This document shows, piece after piece, positions 1 through 9,538 of a stretch of 15,235 nt of DNA (its first letter is position 1; each line of letters opens with the position of its first letter). The translations under genes were made by a program, and so were the position numbers. The DNA is from Cyclostephanos tholiformis. Its lineage: Eukaryota > Bacillariophyta > Thalassiosirophyceae > Thalassiosirales > Thalassiosiraceae. The notes below the pieces were generated by a model. The model was not told the origin of the DNA and ran no database searches. It worked only from the letters and a program-made list of their open reading frames with translations. Where the stretch lies: NCBI GenBank assembly GCA_036939975.1, contig JALLPB010000828.1:1-15235 (forward strand). Reading direction: 5' to 3'.

Positions 1-52
<52 letters not shown>
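1..52. repeat. Poly-G homopolymer, 52 nt, at the window edge
   Basis: The first 52 bases are all G, followed directly by coding-like sequence. A G run of this length at the end of a sequence is typical of no-signal reads from two-colour sequencing chemistry, or of an unresolved contig end. It truncates the first gene. A real G-tract cannot be excluded from sequence alone. Confidence 0.9.
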
Positions 53-53
<1 letters not shown>

Positions 54-1415
54 ACACGTCGATGGGACGACTACGGTGGGAGCGACGACGATCGACGTCG
101 CGGCGGCGATGCCTTCCTTCGTCGCGACTGCTTCTGCCGCGACTCCATCGGACCCCTCCTCGAACGCCGCGACTCGGGTGATGGAGCGATCGCACCCCCC
201 GACGACGACGACGACGAAAACGACTGCCGTGGTGACGGGGGAGACAATCGTTGACGACGACGACGGCTACGAATACGAATACGACGAGGTTGACAATGAT
301 TACGATTACGATTACGATTACGATTACGAGGACGACGACGATGACGACGATGACTTCGGTTCCGCTGAGGTAGGGAAACGACAACGACGACGGGGGGAGG
401 ACATGGACCTCATATCGCTTATCGGGATCATACTAAAGAACGAGGGCGTGTCCGGCTTCTTCGGCGGCGTCAAGGCGATGATGATTGGACAGGCTTTGAT
501 CAAGAGCGTGGCCTTCAGCGCGAATGAGCTAGCTCTGGGCGTGCTGAATGACGCCAACAATAACGGATCGGCGGAGTCGTTGGTATCGAGTTTGGCGGAC
601 GACGGATCGGGCGGCGCAATCGTAGCGACCACGTCGTTCGTTACGCTGATACTCGCGGCGGGATTCTCCGGCTTCGTCACCTCCTTCTTGGTGGCTCCAG
701 TGGGTAAGAGTGATTTTTTCTCTCTCTCTCTTACTCTCTTTCGCTCTCTCTCTCTCATATTCACATAAGCAGACACAAACTTGGGGTCCTTTTCTCGATT
801 TCGTTTTTCGCTGGACACCCATCTCTCATCGTTTGTTTTCTTTCCTCGCGCATGTTCTCATTTACCTTCATGTGAATTGACCTGTCCGCGATTCGTCTTC
901 GATCCGGTATCATACGCCATTCAAAAGAACGAGTTAAGGTCATGATGCAAGCCCAACAGAACTCTCTGTATGCCAACGAATTGGAATGCATACGCGCGGT
1001 ATTGGAAAACGAGGGTTGGACAGGCCTCTTCCTGCGAGGACTCGGCCCTACGCTCGCGAGGGAGGTTCCGAGCTACGCCATATACTTCGTCGTATATCGC
1101 ACGCTGATGTCCACGGCGTTGGCGGGTGGACTAGGGAGCGTGGCGCCGCTGGTTTGCGGAGCGATGAGTGGCTGCGCATGCTGGATACCCGTATACCCCA
1201 TAGACGTCGTGAAGACTCTTGTTCAGAATACGGAAGGAGGACGGAAAGGATCGGACCCCAACAACGTGGGCGCCGTGGAAGTGGCGATGCAATTGTACAG
1301 GGACGAGGGGATAGGCGCGTTTTTCGACGGTCTGACACCGAAGATGCTTCGTGCGTCGGTGAATCACGCAGTTACGTTTTGGGTTTACGATTTGGTGATG
1401 GACGTGTTAATATGA
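53..1415 (+). CDS. Mitochondrial carrier family (SLC25) protein, tandem copy 1, 5'-partial
   Basis: Two exons, to 703 and 928-1415, joined by a 224-nt GT-AG intron (704-927). The frame is open into the poly-G tract; the first in-frame ATG is at 109, so the start is either there or, more likely, lost beyond the edge. The first transmembrane helix and its PxD signature, present in the two paralogues downstream, are missing. What remains is the end of repeat 1 (NEGVSGFFGGV), repeat 2 with PVERVK formed across the splice, the REVPSYAIYFVVY segment of helix 4, and repeat 3 with PIDVVKT. It probably moves a small solute across the mitochondrial inner membrane. The RE pair in helix 4 and the segment style resemble the carnitine/ornithine/basic amino acid branch; the substrate is inferred. 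Oddity: where the paralogues have a short matrix loop it has a long Asp/Tyr/Glu-rich tract (about 256-357), followed by a basic patch KRQRRR. Base composition is GC-rich compared with copies 2 and 3. Confidence 0.8.
298..327 (+). repeat. (GATTAC)5 hexanucleotide repeat coding for Asp-Tyr
   Basis: Five perfect copies of GATTAC encode alternating Asp-Tyr in the acidic insert of the first carrier. They are flanked by further GAC/GAT codons. Both unit lengths are multiples of three, so length changes would keep the frame. Confidence 0.85.
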
Positions 1416-1658
1416 CACTTTATCGCGGAATGCGTCCGAGCCTCCTGGGGGAATATGACAAATATCGGTGTGTTTGTGAAGCCATATTACGGAACATGCC
1501 GGAGAATGTTGTCGCGGTGGAGTTGCACCCCCTAACAGTCCCCTCGAGCTTAAGGTTTTGCAATTTAATAAAACTTTCAATACTTTTCCCACCCAAGATT
1601 TTTAAATTCATTTACTATCACATTGCACACGCAATTTACCTTGTACAATTATTAAAGA

Positions 1659-2613
1659 ATGGGGTATCATTATTCAACATCTCTATCGGTTGTCTTGGAC
1701 ACCGCATCCTCCGTCTTGGCTGGTGGCATCGGCAGCGCCATTGGCTTGTACGTCGCGTACCCCATTGACGTGCTAAAAACGAAGGCACAAGTGGCGGTGT
1801 GCACTAAAGGGAAGGTAGATGAAAGCGTTTTCGAACGGGCGAGAAATATTCTTACGCAGGAAGGCATTGGTGGATTCTACGGAGGAGTGAAATCTGCGAT
1901 GATTGGGAAAGCTCTCGTAAGCAGCATGTCCTTCGGTGCGAATCGGTTGGTGATTAGTGTGTTAAATGCATCTAATTTCTTGGGAGGAGGAGTTGGCGGT
2001 ACTACTCCATTTGTAACGTTGCTATTCGCGGCATGCTTTGCAGGAATCGTAGGTACTTTTATCAATTGTCCTCTTGGTGAGTTTGCATCGTAGACTTTGT
2101 GTGGATTCCGTTCCATACAATGATTATAATGATGCTCTCGACTGGATTTATTCCTCAAAAAACAAGAACGAGTCAAAGTTATGATGCAAGCTCAAGAAAA
2201 TCGAACCTTATACGCCAACGAGCTAGAATGCATAAAATCAATCCTTCAAAACGGAGGATGGTTTGGCCTTCTCACGCACGGTTTCGGTCCAACGTTGGCG
2301 AGAGAAGTACCCAGTAATGCAATTTACTTCGTTGTCTACGGATTATTGAACCATGGTTTGCGGGGCTATCAGTGGTATGGCGTGTTGGATACCAGTCTAT
2401 CCGATCGATGTAGTCAAGACTCGCATGCAAAACACAAAGGGTGGAATATCTGTCACAGCTACGGACGTTGCCATCACAATGTACATGACTGAAGGCATCA
2501 GCGCATTCTTCAAGGGAATAGGCCTTCTACTCTTGCGTGCAGCAGTGAGTAATGGAGTTTCGTTCTGGGTGTATGAGTTTATATTGAGCAAGTTAGATTA
2601 CATTGAGCTGTAA
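1659..2613 (+). pseudogene. Mitochondrial carrier family protein, tandem copy 2, frameshifted
   Basis: Exon 1 is 1659-2076 and starts MGYHYSTSLS; a 90-nt GT-AG intron (2077-2166) follows, then exon 2 from 2167. Repeat 1 has PIDVLKTK, the splice restores the PLERVK signature of repeat 2, and helix 4 has REVPSNAIYFVVYG. Just after 2349 the sequence jumps from the helix-4 end to the start of repeat 3. Compared with copy 3, about 38 nt are missing, which moves the rest (MVCGAISG, PIDVVKTRMQ, FWVYEF, stop at 2611-2613) into another frame. As written, translation would stop at 2490-2492 after 247 residues, without a third repeat. I looked for a GT-AG intron that would repair the frame and found none in phase. 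No further stop lies in the shifted part, so the lesion is recent or is a sequence or assembly error. Confidence 0.75.
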
Positions 2614-2761
2614 TGGAGATTTTAGCCTCGGCCCAGTCGACTTATTAATTACTTTTTGTTTTTGTTGCGTCGAGGATGTTTTTAAATATATAATAGCACT
2701 GGCTTGTCTCACAAATCGAACGGTTATAAGTGCCCCCAACGCAATCCGGTGCTTTTTAGGA

Positions 2762-3819
2762 ATGAGTAAATCGGAACAACTTTCCGCATCTCTCTCGGTT
2801 CTCGTCGGGAGCACCGCAGCCTCCGTCTTGGCTGGTGGCATCGGCAGCGCCGTTGGCACGGGCATCGCTTTCCCCATCGACGTGCTGAAAACCAAGATGC
2901 AGGTAAATGTGTGCACCAAAGGAACATCAGATGAAACTGTGTTTATGCGAGCGAGAAAAACATTCAGAGATGAAGGTATTGCAGGATTTTTTGGTGGAGT
3001 GACAACAGCAATGATTGGGAATGCGTTGATCAGTGCAGTTGCCTTCAGTGCTAACGAGCTGGCAATTGGGGTGTTAAATACATTCAACTTCATGGGAGGA
3101 AGAGTTGGCGGTGGGGCAGACACTGCTTTCGTAACATTTCTTTTGGCGGCATGCTTCTCGGGAATCATACAGACGTTTGCTGTCGTTCCCGTGGGTAAGT
3201 TCAAATCGTTCGAACTTAACCTTATGGAATCATCCCCAAAGAAATAAAAGAACGCTTTGTTGGCATCCTCAAAGTTGCTCTTTCCTCTTAAAACACAAAA
3301 GATCGAGTCAAAGTTATGATGCAAGCTCAAGAAAAGGGTGCCCTATCTCTGTACGCCAACGAGCTAGAATGCATAAAATCAATCCTTCGGCACGAAGGGT
3401 GGCTCGGCCTTCTCACGCGCGGTTTAAGCCTGACCTTGGCGAGAGAAGTACCCAGTAATGCAATTTACTTCGTTGTCTACGGATTATTGATGCAAACGGC
3501 AATGAAAGACGCATTGGGAGTCATGGCATCCATGGTTTGCGGGGCTATCAGTGGTATGGCGTGTTGGATACCAGTCTATCCGATTGATGTAGTCAAGACT
3601 CGCATGCAAAACACAAAGGGTGGAAAAACTGATAATGCAACAAACGATGGCGCCGGGGGACGACGCAGCTCCCTGCATGTTGCTACCGCAATGTACATGA
3701 CTGAAGGAATCAGGGTGTTCTTCAAAGGAATATGCCCTCTACTGTTACGGGCGGCAGTGAGTAACGGGGTTACGTTTTGGGTGTACGATTTGATAATGGT
3801 CGTGTTAGGTTACATTTAG
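2762..3819 (+). CDS. Mitochondrial carrier family (SLC25) protein, tandem copy 3, intact
   Basis: Exons 2762-3194 and 3302-3819 with a 107-nt GT-AG intron (3195-3301) give 316 aa, the usual family length. The ATG at 2762 is the only in-frame Met before the first helix, and the start MSKSEQ aligns with that of copy 2. All three signatures are present: PIDVLKTK at residues 38-45, PVDRVK at 143-148 (Asp codon made by the splice), and PIDVVKTR at 238-245. Six transmembrane segments are expected in three repeats, in the inner mitochondrial membrane. R192-E193 in helix 4 is the R[DE] contact-point II pair known from amino-acid-type carriers. R294 in LLLRAAVSN sits where the carnitine/ornithine branch has its helix-6 Arg. 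An amino acid, carnitine-like or related substrate is therefore plausible but not proven. A Gly/Asn-rich matrix loop (about residues 250-268) is longer than in copy 2. Confidence 0.88.
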
Positions 3820-3997
3820 CAGTGACGGGCGGGATGGAAATCAGACACTGTTTAGTGAAACTGTGTTTACTCTCTAGCTATTTTAAGGCTGGCGAATGTT
3901 TCAGATAATGACAATGATAAAGACGACAATGGTGAAGAGCCCCCCCCTGCATCCTCCTGTCTGAAATATAGATCTCACTGAAACGTTCCTGTGCCAT

Positions 3998-4270
3998 CTA
4001 CTCCGTCCATTGTTTCTTATTCTTGCTATTGGCAACGCCGATTTTGGCATTAGTTTCTTCTTCATTGGTTCCCTTCGGCTTGTCTTTTTGAGTGATGCTG
4101 ATTTTGGCTTCAGTTTCTTCAGGCATTGGTCCCTGTCTCAACATAATCATACCTGTCCACTTGTTGTTCATTTTTTCAGAATCCACTGTCGCAAATAGGA
4201 GATTGGGGTGCTCCAGGAAAGTAGCCCGAGTGCCACTCCAAGATCGAACAAAAGCAGATACATCCTTCAT
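3998..4270 (-). CDS. Small hypothetical ORF with a duplicated 20-residue unit (doubtful)
   Basis: An ATG-started 90-codon ORF; the frame is open for about ten codons further upstream. The N-terminal half (FVRSWSGTRATFLEHPNLLF) looks like ordinary globular protein. The C-terminal half is polar and lysine/glutamate-rich, and contains a near-repeat (PEETEAKISI and NEEETNAKIGV) produced by a 60-nt tandem duplication in frame. A CAG preceded by a T-poor, A-rich stretch just upstream on the minus strand (about 4293) could be a splice acceptor, so this may be a last exon or a gene remnant. I do not recognise the family. Confidence 0.25.
   Translation of the reverse strand: MKDVSAFVRSWSGTRATFLEHPNLLFATVDSEKMNNKWTGMIMLRQGPMPEETEAKISITQKDKPKGTNEEETNAKIGVANSKNKKQWTE
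4037..4134. repeat. Imperfect tandem duplication, 60-nt period
   Basis: The segment beginning GCCGATTTTGGC at 4037 recurs beginning GCTGATTTTGGC at 4097. About 38 nt are clearly similar, with a few substitutions and two compensating single-base indels. The 60-nt offset preserves the minus-strand reading frame. Confidence 0.7.
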
Positions 4271-4641
4271 GACTTTAACAACTTTGTCAATCTGTTTTTT
4301 TTATGGAATTCAAATTCAGGGCAACAAAGGTTGTTAGGGTAGTGTTGTTACACTTAATGAACCTCCCTCGACCCACCTCCCAAATATTATTGACCTGAAT
4401 CCTTTTGAGCACATTTTTTTACAATTCCACAACTTTCACCTGCAAACATTAAAAATAGACAGTTCATCCCTCCAGAGGTGAGTGCTTCCAATGCAATGTT
4501 GTGCATGGTTTTGCAAATGTCACCCTCTTTTTTTCGTTATAATTGGACAAAGTGCATAATTTCCAAGTGGAGGTGGATCGTTGCAGCTAAATTTGAATTT
4601 ATGGCATATTCGAAACTAGCTGCCATATAATATAGAATATT

Positions 4642-4659
4642 GGTAAATTCAAATTTACC
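4642..4659. repeat. AT-rich inverted repeat, 8-bp arms
   Basis: GGTAAATT and AATTTACC form perfect arms around a 2-nt centre. It lies in the AT-rich spacer and has no gene nearby that would suggest a role. Confidence 0.6.
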
Positions 4660-4753
4660 CGTTCATTTTGTGGCCTAATATCAAATATAGGCCTCTTGAG
4701 CCAGTGGTTCTGTAAATTCGATTTTATTGTGTTGCTCCAAAACTTCAAATATA

Positions 4754-4784
4754 ATAACCCATATATGTAGTGGTTATGGGTTAT
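4754..4784. repeat. Inverted repeat, 9-bp arms
   Basis: ATAACCCAT (4754-4762) and ATGGGTTAT (4776-4784) are perfect reverse complements around a 13-nt loop. The function is unknown; it is one of several small inverted repeats in this AT-rich stretch. Confidence 0.6.
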
Positions 4785-4820
4785 GTTCTGCTATCTAATA
4801 TTGAATTTGGCAATAAAATT

Positions 4821-5090
4821 GCAATATATTGCTGATATATTGCCATATTTGATATTATGAGTGATTTGAGTTTTCAAACATTGCAATATGTCAGCAATGT
4901 ACAGGGTTAGGGCAACACGCCCAGGGGTATAAGTGAAGTTGTACTAATACTCAGTATTTAAACCCTCTCACACATGTACATCGTATTCTATTGACATATT
5001 CGATATTATGGTTGATTTAAGTCATCAAATATAGCAACATATTAGCGATATACTGCGAATTTATTGCCATATTAGATATTATGGACAGTT
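4821..5090. repeat. Degenerate AT-rich direct repeats around GATATTATG
   Basis: The core GCCATATT-like + GATATTATG appears at 4842-4859, 4992-5010 and 5063-5083. After the first two, the following bases also match (GTGATTTGAGTT versus TTGATTTAAGTC, then TCAAA and GCAAYAT). The blocks are about 150 bp and then 70 bp apart. This looks like an old diverged repeat, possibly a decayed mobile or satellite-like unit; no terminal structure can be defined. Confidence 0.5.
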
Positions 5091-5227
5091 TGCCATCTAA
5101 TATTATAAATTCAAATATATGGAGGCAAATAACCATGCAAATGCATCCAACCTGGGCTAACTGGTTTGTTAACCATTATAGCAATGAAGCAGGAAATGAT
5201 AACCTTTTGTGCACACTTTTCTCTAAT

Positions 5228-5689
5228 TCACAGATTGTGGATGCATTTGGCTTCAAAGTTGCTTTGGGCCATCTCCTGGCATTGCTTTTCTTTGACTGAT
5301 CCTGCAGTTGTTGATGCAAAAGAATATTTGGCTTCCACCTGGAGGTTGTGCTCATCAGCTATCACCTCCTCGAGGCATTGGCGCTTGTTTGCTACCGCTG
5401 ACCTCTCAGCATCTAACTTGCTTTGAAAGGTGTCAAGCTTCGCCCATAGCTCAAGCTTGGCTGCCTTGTGGCAATGTAGCTCAATTGGTTGATTTAGAAG
5501 TGATCTCTTGCTGATTTTCACTTGATCCAAATCTCTCTTCTCGAAGTGTTGGCCTTCATCCTCTGCTGCTGCGTCCTCAGCATTTAACTGGCTTAGGAGT
5601 GTGTTGACATTTTCGAGTGCTCCCCTACAATGATCTCGATAATGTTTATATTTCACTCTGTAAAGCTGATCATCGGACAACACGATCTA
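5228..5689 (-). pseudogene. Unrecognised open frame with coiled-coil character, possible exon or gene fragment
   Basis: About 152 codons are open on the minus strand, without an ATG near the 5' end; a stop lies directly upstream at 5687-5689 within TATTATAG, which also reads as a splice acceptor. The product is charged and rich in Leu, Glu, Lys and Ala with heptad-like spacing (for example AKLELWAKLDTFQSKLDAE), so a coiled coil is likely. It ends at a stop at 5228-5230. I do not recognise the family and found no upstream exon. It may be a terminal exon, a remnant, or a chance ORF; its length in AT-rich DNA speaks mildly for real coding history. Confidence 0.3.
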
Positions 5690-5984
5690 TAATAATGAAC
5701 TCGAATTTCAAAAGTATAACATCTTAACTATACTAATCCTACAGTTATTCTCTGGGATTGATGCATGCAAGGCATCTCGGAATTGATTTCATTGAGTCCT
5801 TAGTGAGTTCTCGAAAAAGTTGTTTTGCAACAGTACTTATCACCTCATGTAAGAAGTTCCCAGATATGCTATCTGAAAATTATGTTAAGACAAGAACACA
5901 GCTGCACCTGTGCCAGTATGCATGAGGAGAGCGTTGAGGGTGTAACTGAACGAAACATCTGACCAGACGAGAGTTCATCAGTAA

Positions 5985-6008
5985 ACCACCACTCTGACCA
6001 CCACTCTG
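5985..6008. repeat. Perfect 12-bp tandem duplication
   Basis: ACCACCACTCTG occurs twice with no spacer. It lies downstream of the phosphate-carrier-like gene, probably in or past its 3' UTR. Confidence 0.8.
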
Positions 6009-6165
6009 AAAGTTTGTTTATTTGACGATTTGATGAACTCAGAGCCCACTGATCAGGTACCCTCCAAAGTCTAATATCCAATGTGAATCTGTAGTCGGTC
6101 GTGTACGTATCCATTCATTTCTTTGCATATTATTTGTATAGCGCGATAGGTGAAGTGTGCAAGGG

Positions 6166-9100
6166 TCAACTCGATGCTGCCGATTTATTCAACGCTGCAC
6201 CCAACACGTTGAGGTACAGTTTCATGTCGTCGCTACCGACTCCCAACGCTATCCGGACGGAGTCATAGAGGAAGAACTGAAGACTGACGAGGAGGGAGAT
6301 AAAGATCATGCGCAACGACAGACCTGTGGAGAACGCGGGTAGATAACCCCCGGCACGATCCTTGACGCGTTCCACGGCCTCCCAGGCGGACATCTCCGTC
6401 TTCGATTTCTTCAATTCACTTATCACTACATCTGCCGGATTGCTCGCGATGGTGGCTGCCATGCCGCCCAGAGTGCCTCCAACTGCCCCGTAATTTTATT
6501 TTAGGAGATGTTTCGTAACATAAGTACACACGATGGGTAGGCGTGCGAAAATTCGAGCTAGTGCATATAGAAACTCGACGAGACAAGAAATGATTTAACT
6601 CACAGAGAGATACTAGGAGGGATAGGCGAATGTCCTCCCTGGCGGCCGGGAACAACTCGTACAGGAAGTCGGTCGCGGTGTCGAAGACCAGGAATTTGAA
6701 AACGTTGTATGGTATTTCCTTGACAAACCAAACCGGGACCTAGAGACACAATCAGAGAATTATGATTTAGTCGCGCATACAGCACAGGAAAGGCTATGAC
6801 CTAAATGCTGACAGAGGAGTGTATACGACTAGAACAATACACAACTTAATTACTAACTCGAGCTCACCGAGCTGAACAACGAAAGCAAACCCTCCTCCCC
6901 GATCATCCTCGACACGACTCCTAAAATGTTATCGGCGTAATCCGGTTGGGACACGGTGCGGATGCGCACCGCATCAAATGGCGCAAGGATGAAGCAGCAG
7001 AAGAATCCGGAAGTCGCTGCGCCTGTCGTCGAAGAGGCACGTCGTGGTTAGAAGAAAAATAATATTATTCGAACGACACAAACCAAGAGGAGAGAGAAAC
7101 TCACTCGCCGCGATCAGCGGTATTTCCCACGAGGATAGCACTGTCGTCGCGCTGACCTCCGAAAGTGACATGACGGTCGTTATCAGCGACGAGTAATATC
7201 GACGGAAGTACTCCGTAAGGAAAAAGCCAACCCCTCCAGTGAGAAAGAATCCGACGAAGGTGGGCTCCCAACCGTTGAAGAGAGCGTTCATACCCCCCTC
7301 CTCGAGGACCTTTTTGAATGTTCCGAATATCCCCATATCGTACACGTCCGGCTTCGTCTGGACCTTCGTCTTGACAACATCGATGGGCGTCAACACAAGG
7401 TGGGCGATGGACGAGCATATCCCCCCCGACGCCATGAATCGGACCACTGTCGATACGTCCAGCGCCCTCTCCCTCTCGATGGGACTGCGACCCCTAATGC
7501 CGAATATCGGATTCAGCGGCTTGAATTTCTGCCCCTCTAACCTGCCGGCCAGTATATCCTCCCAGTCGTTCGTGGACGACGAGCGACTCAACACGTACCG
7601 GCCGAGTCCGTCGTCGTACTGCAGACCGAATCCCGACGGCAAGAGGGCGAGCAGCTGACTCGACGTCGGACCCATGATCCACTGCGACGTGTCGACGTTG
7701 CTTATCGACGCGCTAACGACCGTCTCGCTGTTGGGGCCGATGAAACTCCCGTAACTAGTTGATTTCCCCTTGGGGTACGATACGGCGAAGGCGGATCGCA
7801 CGGCGACGCCGCCTGGGTTCGACGGTGGCGGATCGATGACGACATTTATCGGCTTCTCGGCAGCGTCTTTTTGTTTTTTTATGTTTTTTTGGGGGGAGAG
7901 AGAGTGAGAGCGAGGGGGGAGGGAGAGATGAGGCGAGCGGGGCGGTGGGGGTGACGTGAGAAGGGGGGCATTTGAGGGGTGGGGGGGGTGGGGATGTGGC
8001 AAACGATCTGGGGATGAGGCGGAAGGAGGGAGGCCTCCCCTTTCTTCTCTAAGTATTCGACCAATCAATCATCATCATCATCATCTCACTTACAGCCCCT
8101 GCCGCCGTCGATCACGTTGACGCGTTCCACCTCGTACTCGAGCGTCGCCCTGGCGGTGGCTGCAACGCCGTCCTTCCCCTCCGGGGGCGAGACGGTCACG
8201 ACTACTACGTCGCCATCCCCCGATCCGTATCCACTTCCGGGATACACGATCTCGATCCTGTCGACGCTACCCTTGAGCTTCTTCCTCCCAAGATATGCCC
8301 GGGCAATGGCTCCTTCGCCGACCGCGCTACCGCCACCGACCGAAATCTCCACGGTCGGCGCTGTCGCGTATCCGGATCCGCCATCGATCAAATCCACTCG
8401 CAATATCCGTCCCGTCCTGCGCATGACGGCCACCCCCCTGGCGATCGATCCGCCGAATTTCGTCCCGAGTGTCGGGGGGTCAGGAAACGTCACGCCCACG
8501 GGCGCGTCCGTTGCGTATCCCGCCCCCCCGTCGACCAAATCGACGTCATCGATGATCGCATCGTCGTCGACCGCGAGCAATTGCGTTATGGAATCGACGG
8601 GCTGGTATTCCGAATTTATTAGGGAAAAGAGGAGGGCTATCTGGCGCAGCGCCTCCTTCGACTTTCGTGCCTCCCTCTCGGTGATGGTCGTCGTCGTCGT
8701 CGTTGTCGTCCTACTCCCGACCGTCGTGGTCGACGACGGGATGGCGTCGTTGCCCACCAATGTAGACGACGACAAGGTCGACGGATCCGCTGCTCCCACG
8801 ACTTTGCCAGCGACGACATCGACGTAACCGTTCCCACCCAACGATGTCGACATCGACGACGACGATGACGAAAACGACGGACCGTACCTCTCCACCAACG
8901 AATCCAGCAACCTCCGTACCCCCTCCTTCCCATCCTCGAAGTCCAACAATCCGACCTCGACGCTCGCGGCGAATTGTCCGAATTGACTAAATCGCACCCT
9001 CTCGACGGCGTCCTTATCGCTATTGGGGGGTATAGCGCCCGCCAGGGTGTACCAATACTTCTGACAGGAATCGTCGAACACTAGGAGGAATCGGGATAGG

Positions 9101-9506
9101 TACGTTATGAACGATATGGGATATATTCGCTCCGGCTCGTCGAGGGTCACGCCCGATCGCTTGTTTATGGGCGAACGCATGTAATTGCCGTCCACGGTGA
9201 GCGAATTCGACGATGACGATGACGATGCGGCGGCGAGCGCGCACGTTGACGGCACGATTGTCGACGAGAGGAGACCGAGCATACCGGCGGCGTACGCGAT
9301 TACGAATCGACGACTGGAGGGGAGGAGGGGGGAGGGGGGGTGTGAGGGGGGGGGATATTCCACTCCCATCATTCCTCCATCCGATCCTCCTCTTCCCCCC
9401 GATTCGTCCATATATCGCATTCGTTCGATTTCGTCGTGACGAAATTCATACTCGATCGTTGTCGATATTTTCGTCGTCTTCCCATAATCCTCCTCCTTCT
9501 CATCAT

Positions 9507-9538
<32 letters not shown>

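Larger units (their letters stand above)
3820..6165. other. Long AT-rich intergenic region between convergent genes
   Basis: About 2.3 kb separates the third carrier (+) from the end of the phosphate-carrier-like gene (-). It is much richer in A+T than the flanks, especially 4380-5110, and holds short repeats, inverted repeats and two weak minus-strand ORFs listed separately. I see no tRNA, rRNA or recognisable transposase or reverse transcriptase domain. The part from about 5690 to 6165 shows only a 12-bp tandem duplication and probable 3' sequence of the minus-strand gene. Confidence 0.6.

Noticed and set aside
2331..2372. A 42-nt GT...AG stretch that might be an intron rescuing carrier copy 2
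   Set aside because: It is shorter than every other intron here (82 nt or more) and removing it does not restore the frame.
2603..2761. Upstream extension of carrier copy 3
   Set aside because: The frame is open but has no ATG before 2762, and the start at 2762 aligns with that of copy 2.
5869..6114. Minus-strand 81-codon ATG frame (SEWWSEWW)
   Set aside because: The Trp-rich part comes from a 12-bp tandem duplication, and it lies just downstream of the phosphate-carrier-like stop, probably in 3' sequence; no family recognised.
8117..8827. Plus-strand 236-codon open frame opposite exon 1 of the phosphate-carrier-like gene
   Set aside because: GAC/GTC repeats lack stop codons in most frames on both strands; the product is low-complexity and lies antisense to a well-supported exon.
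9517..9537. CAG/CTG repeat considered as a CRISPR or satellite array
   Set aside because: It is a simple trinucleotide run coding for Ala in the disordered part of the carrier fusion; no spacers or longer units.
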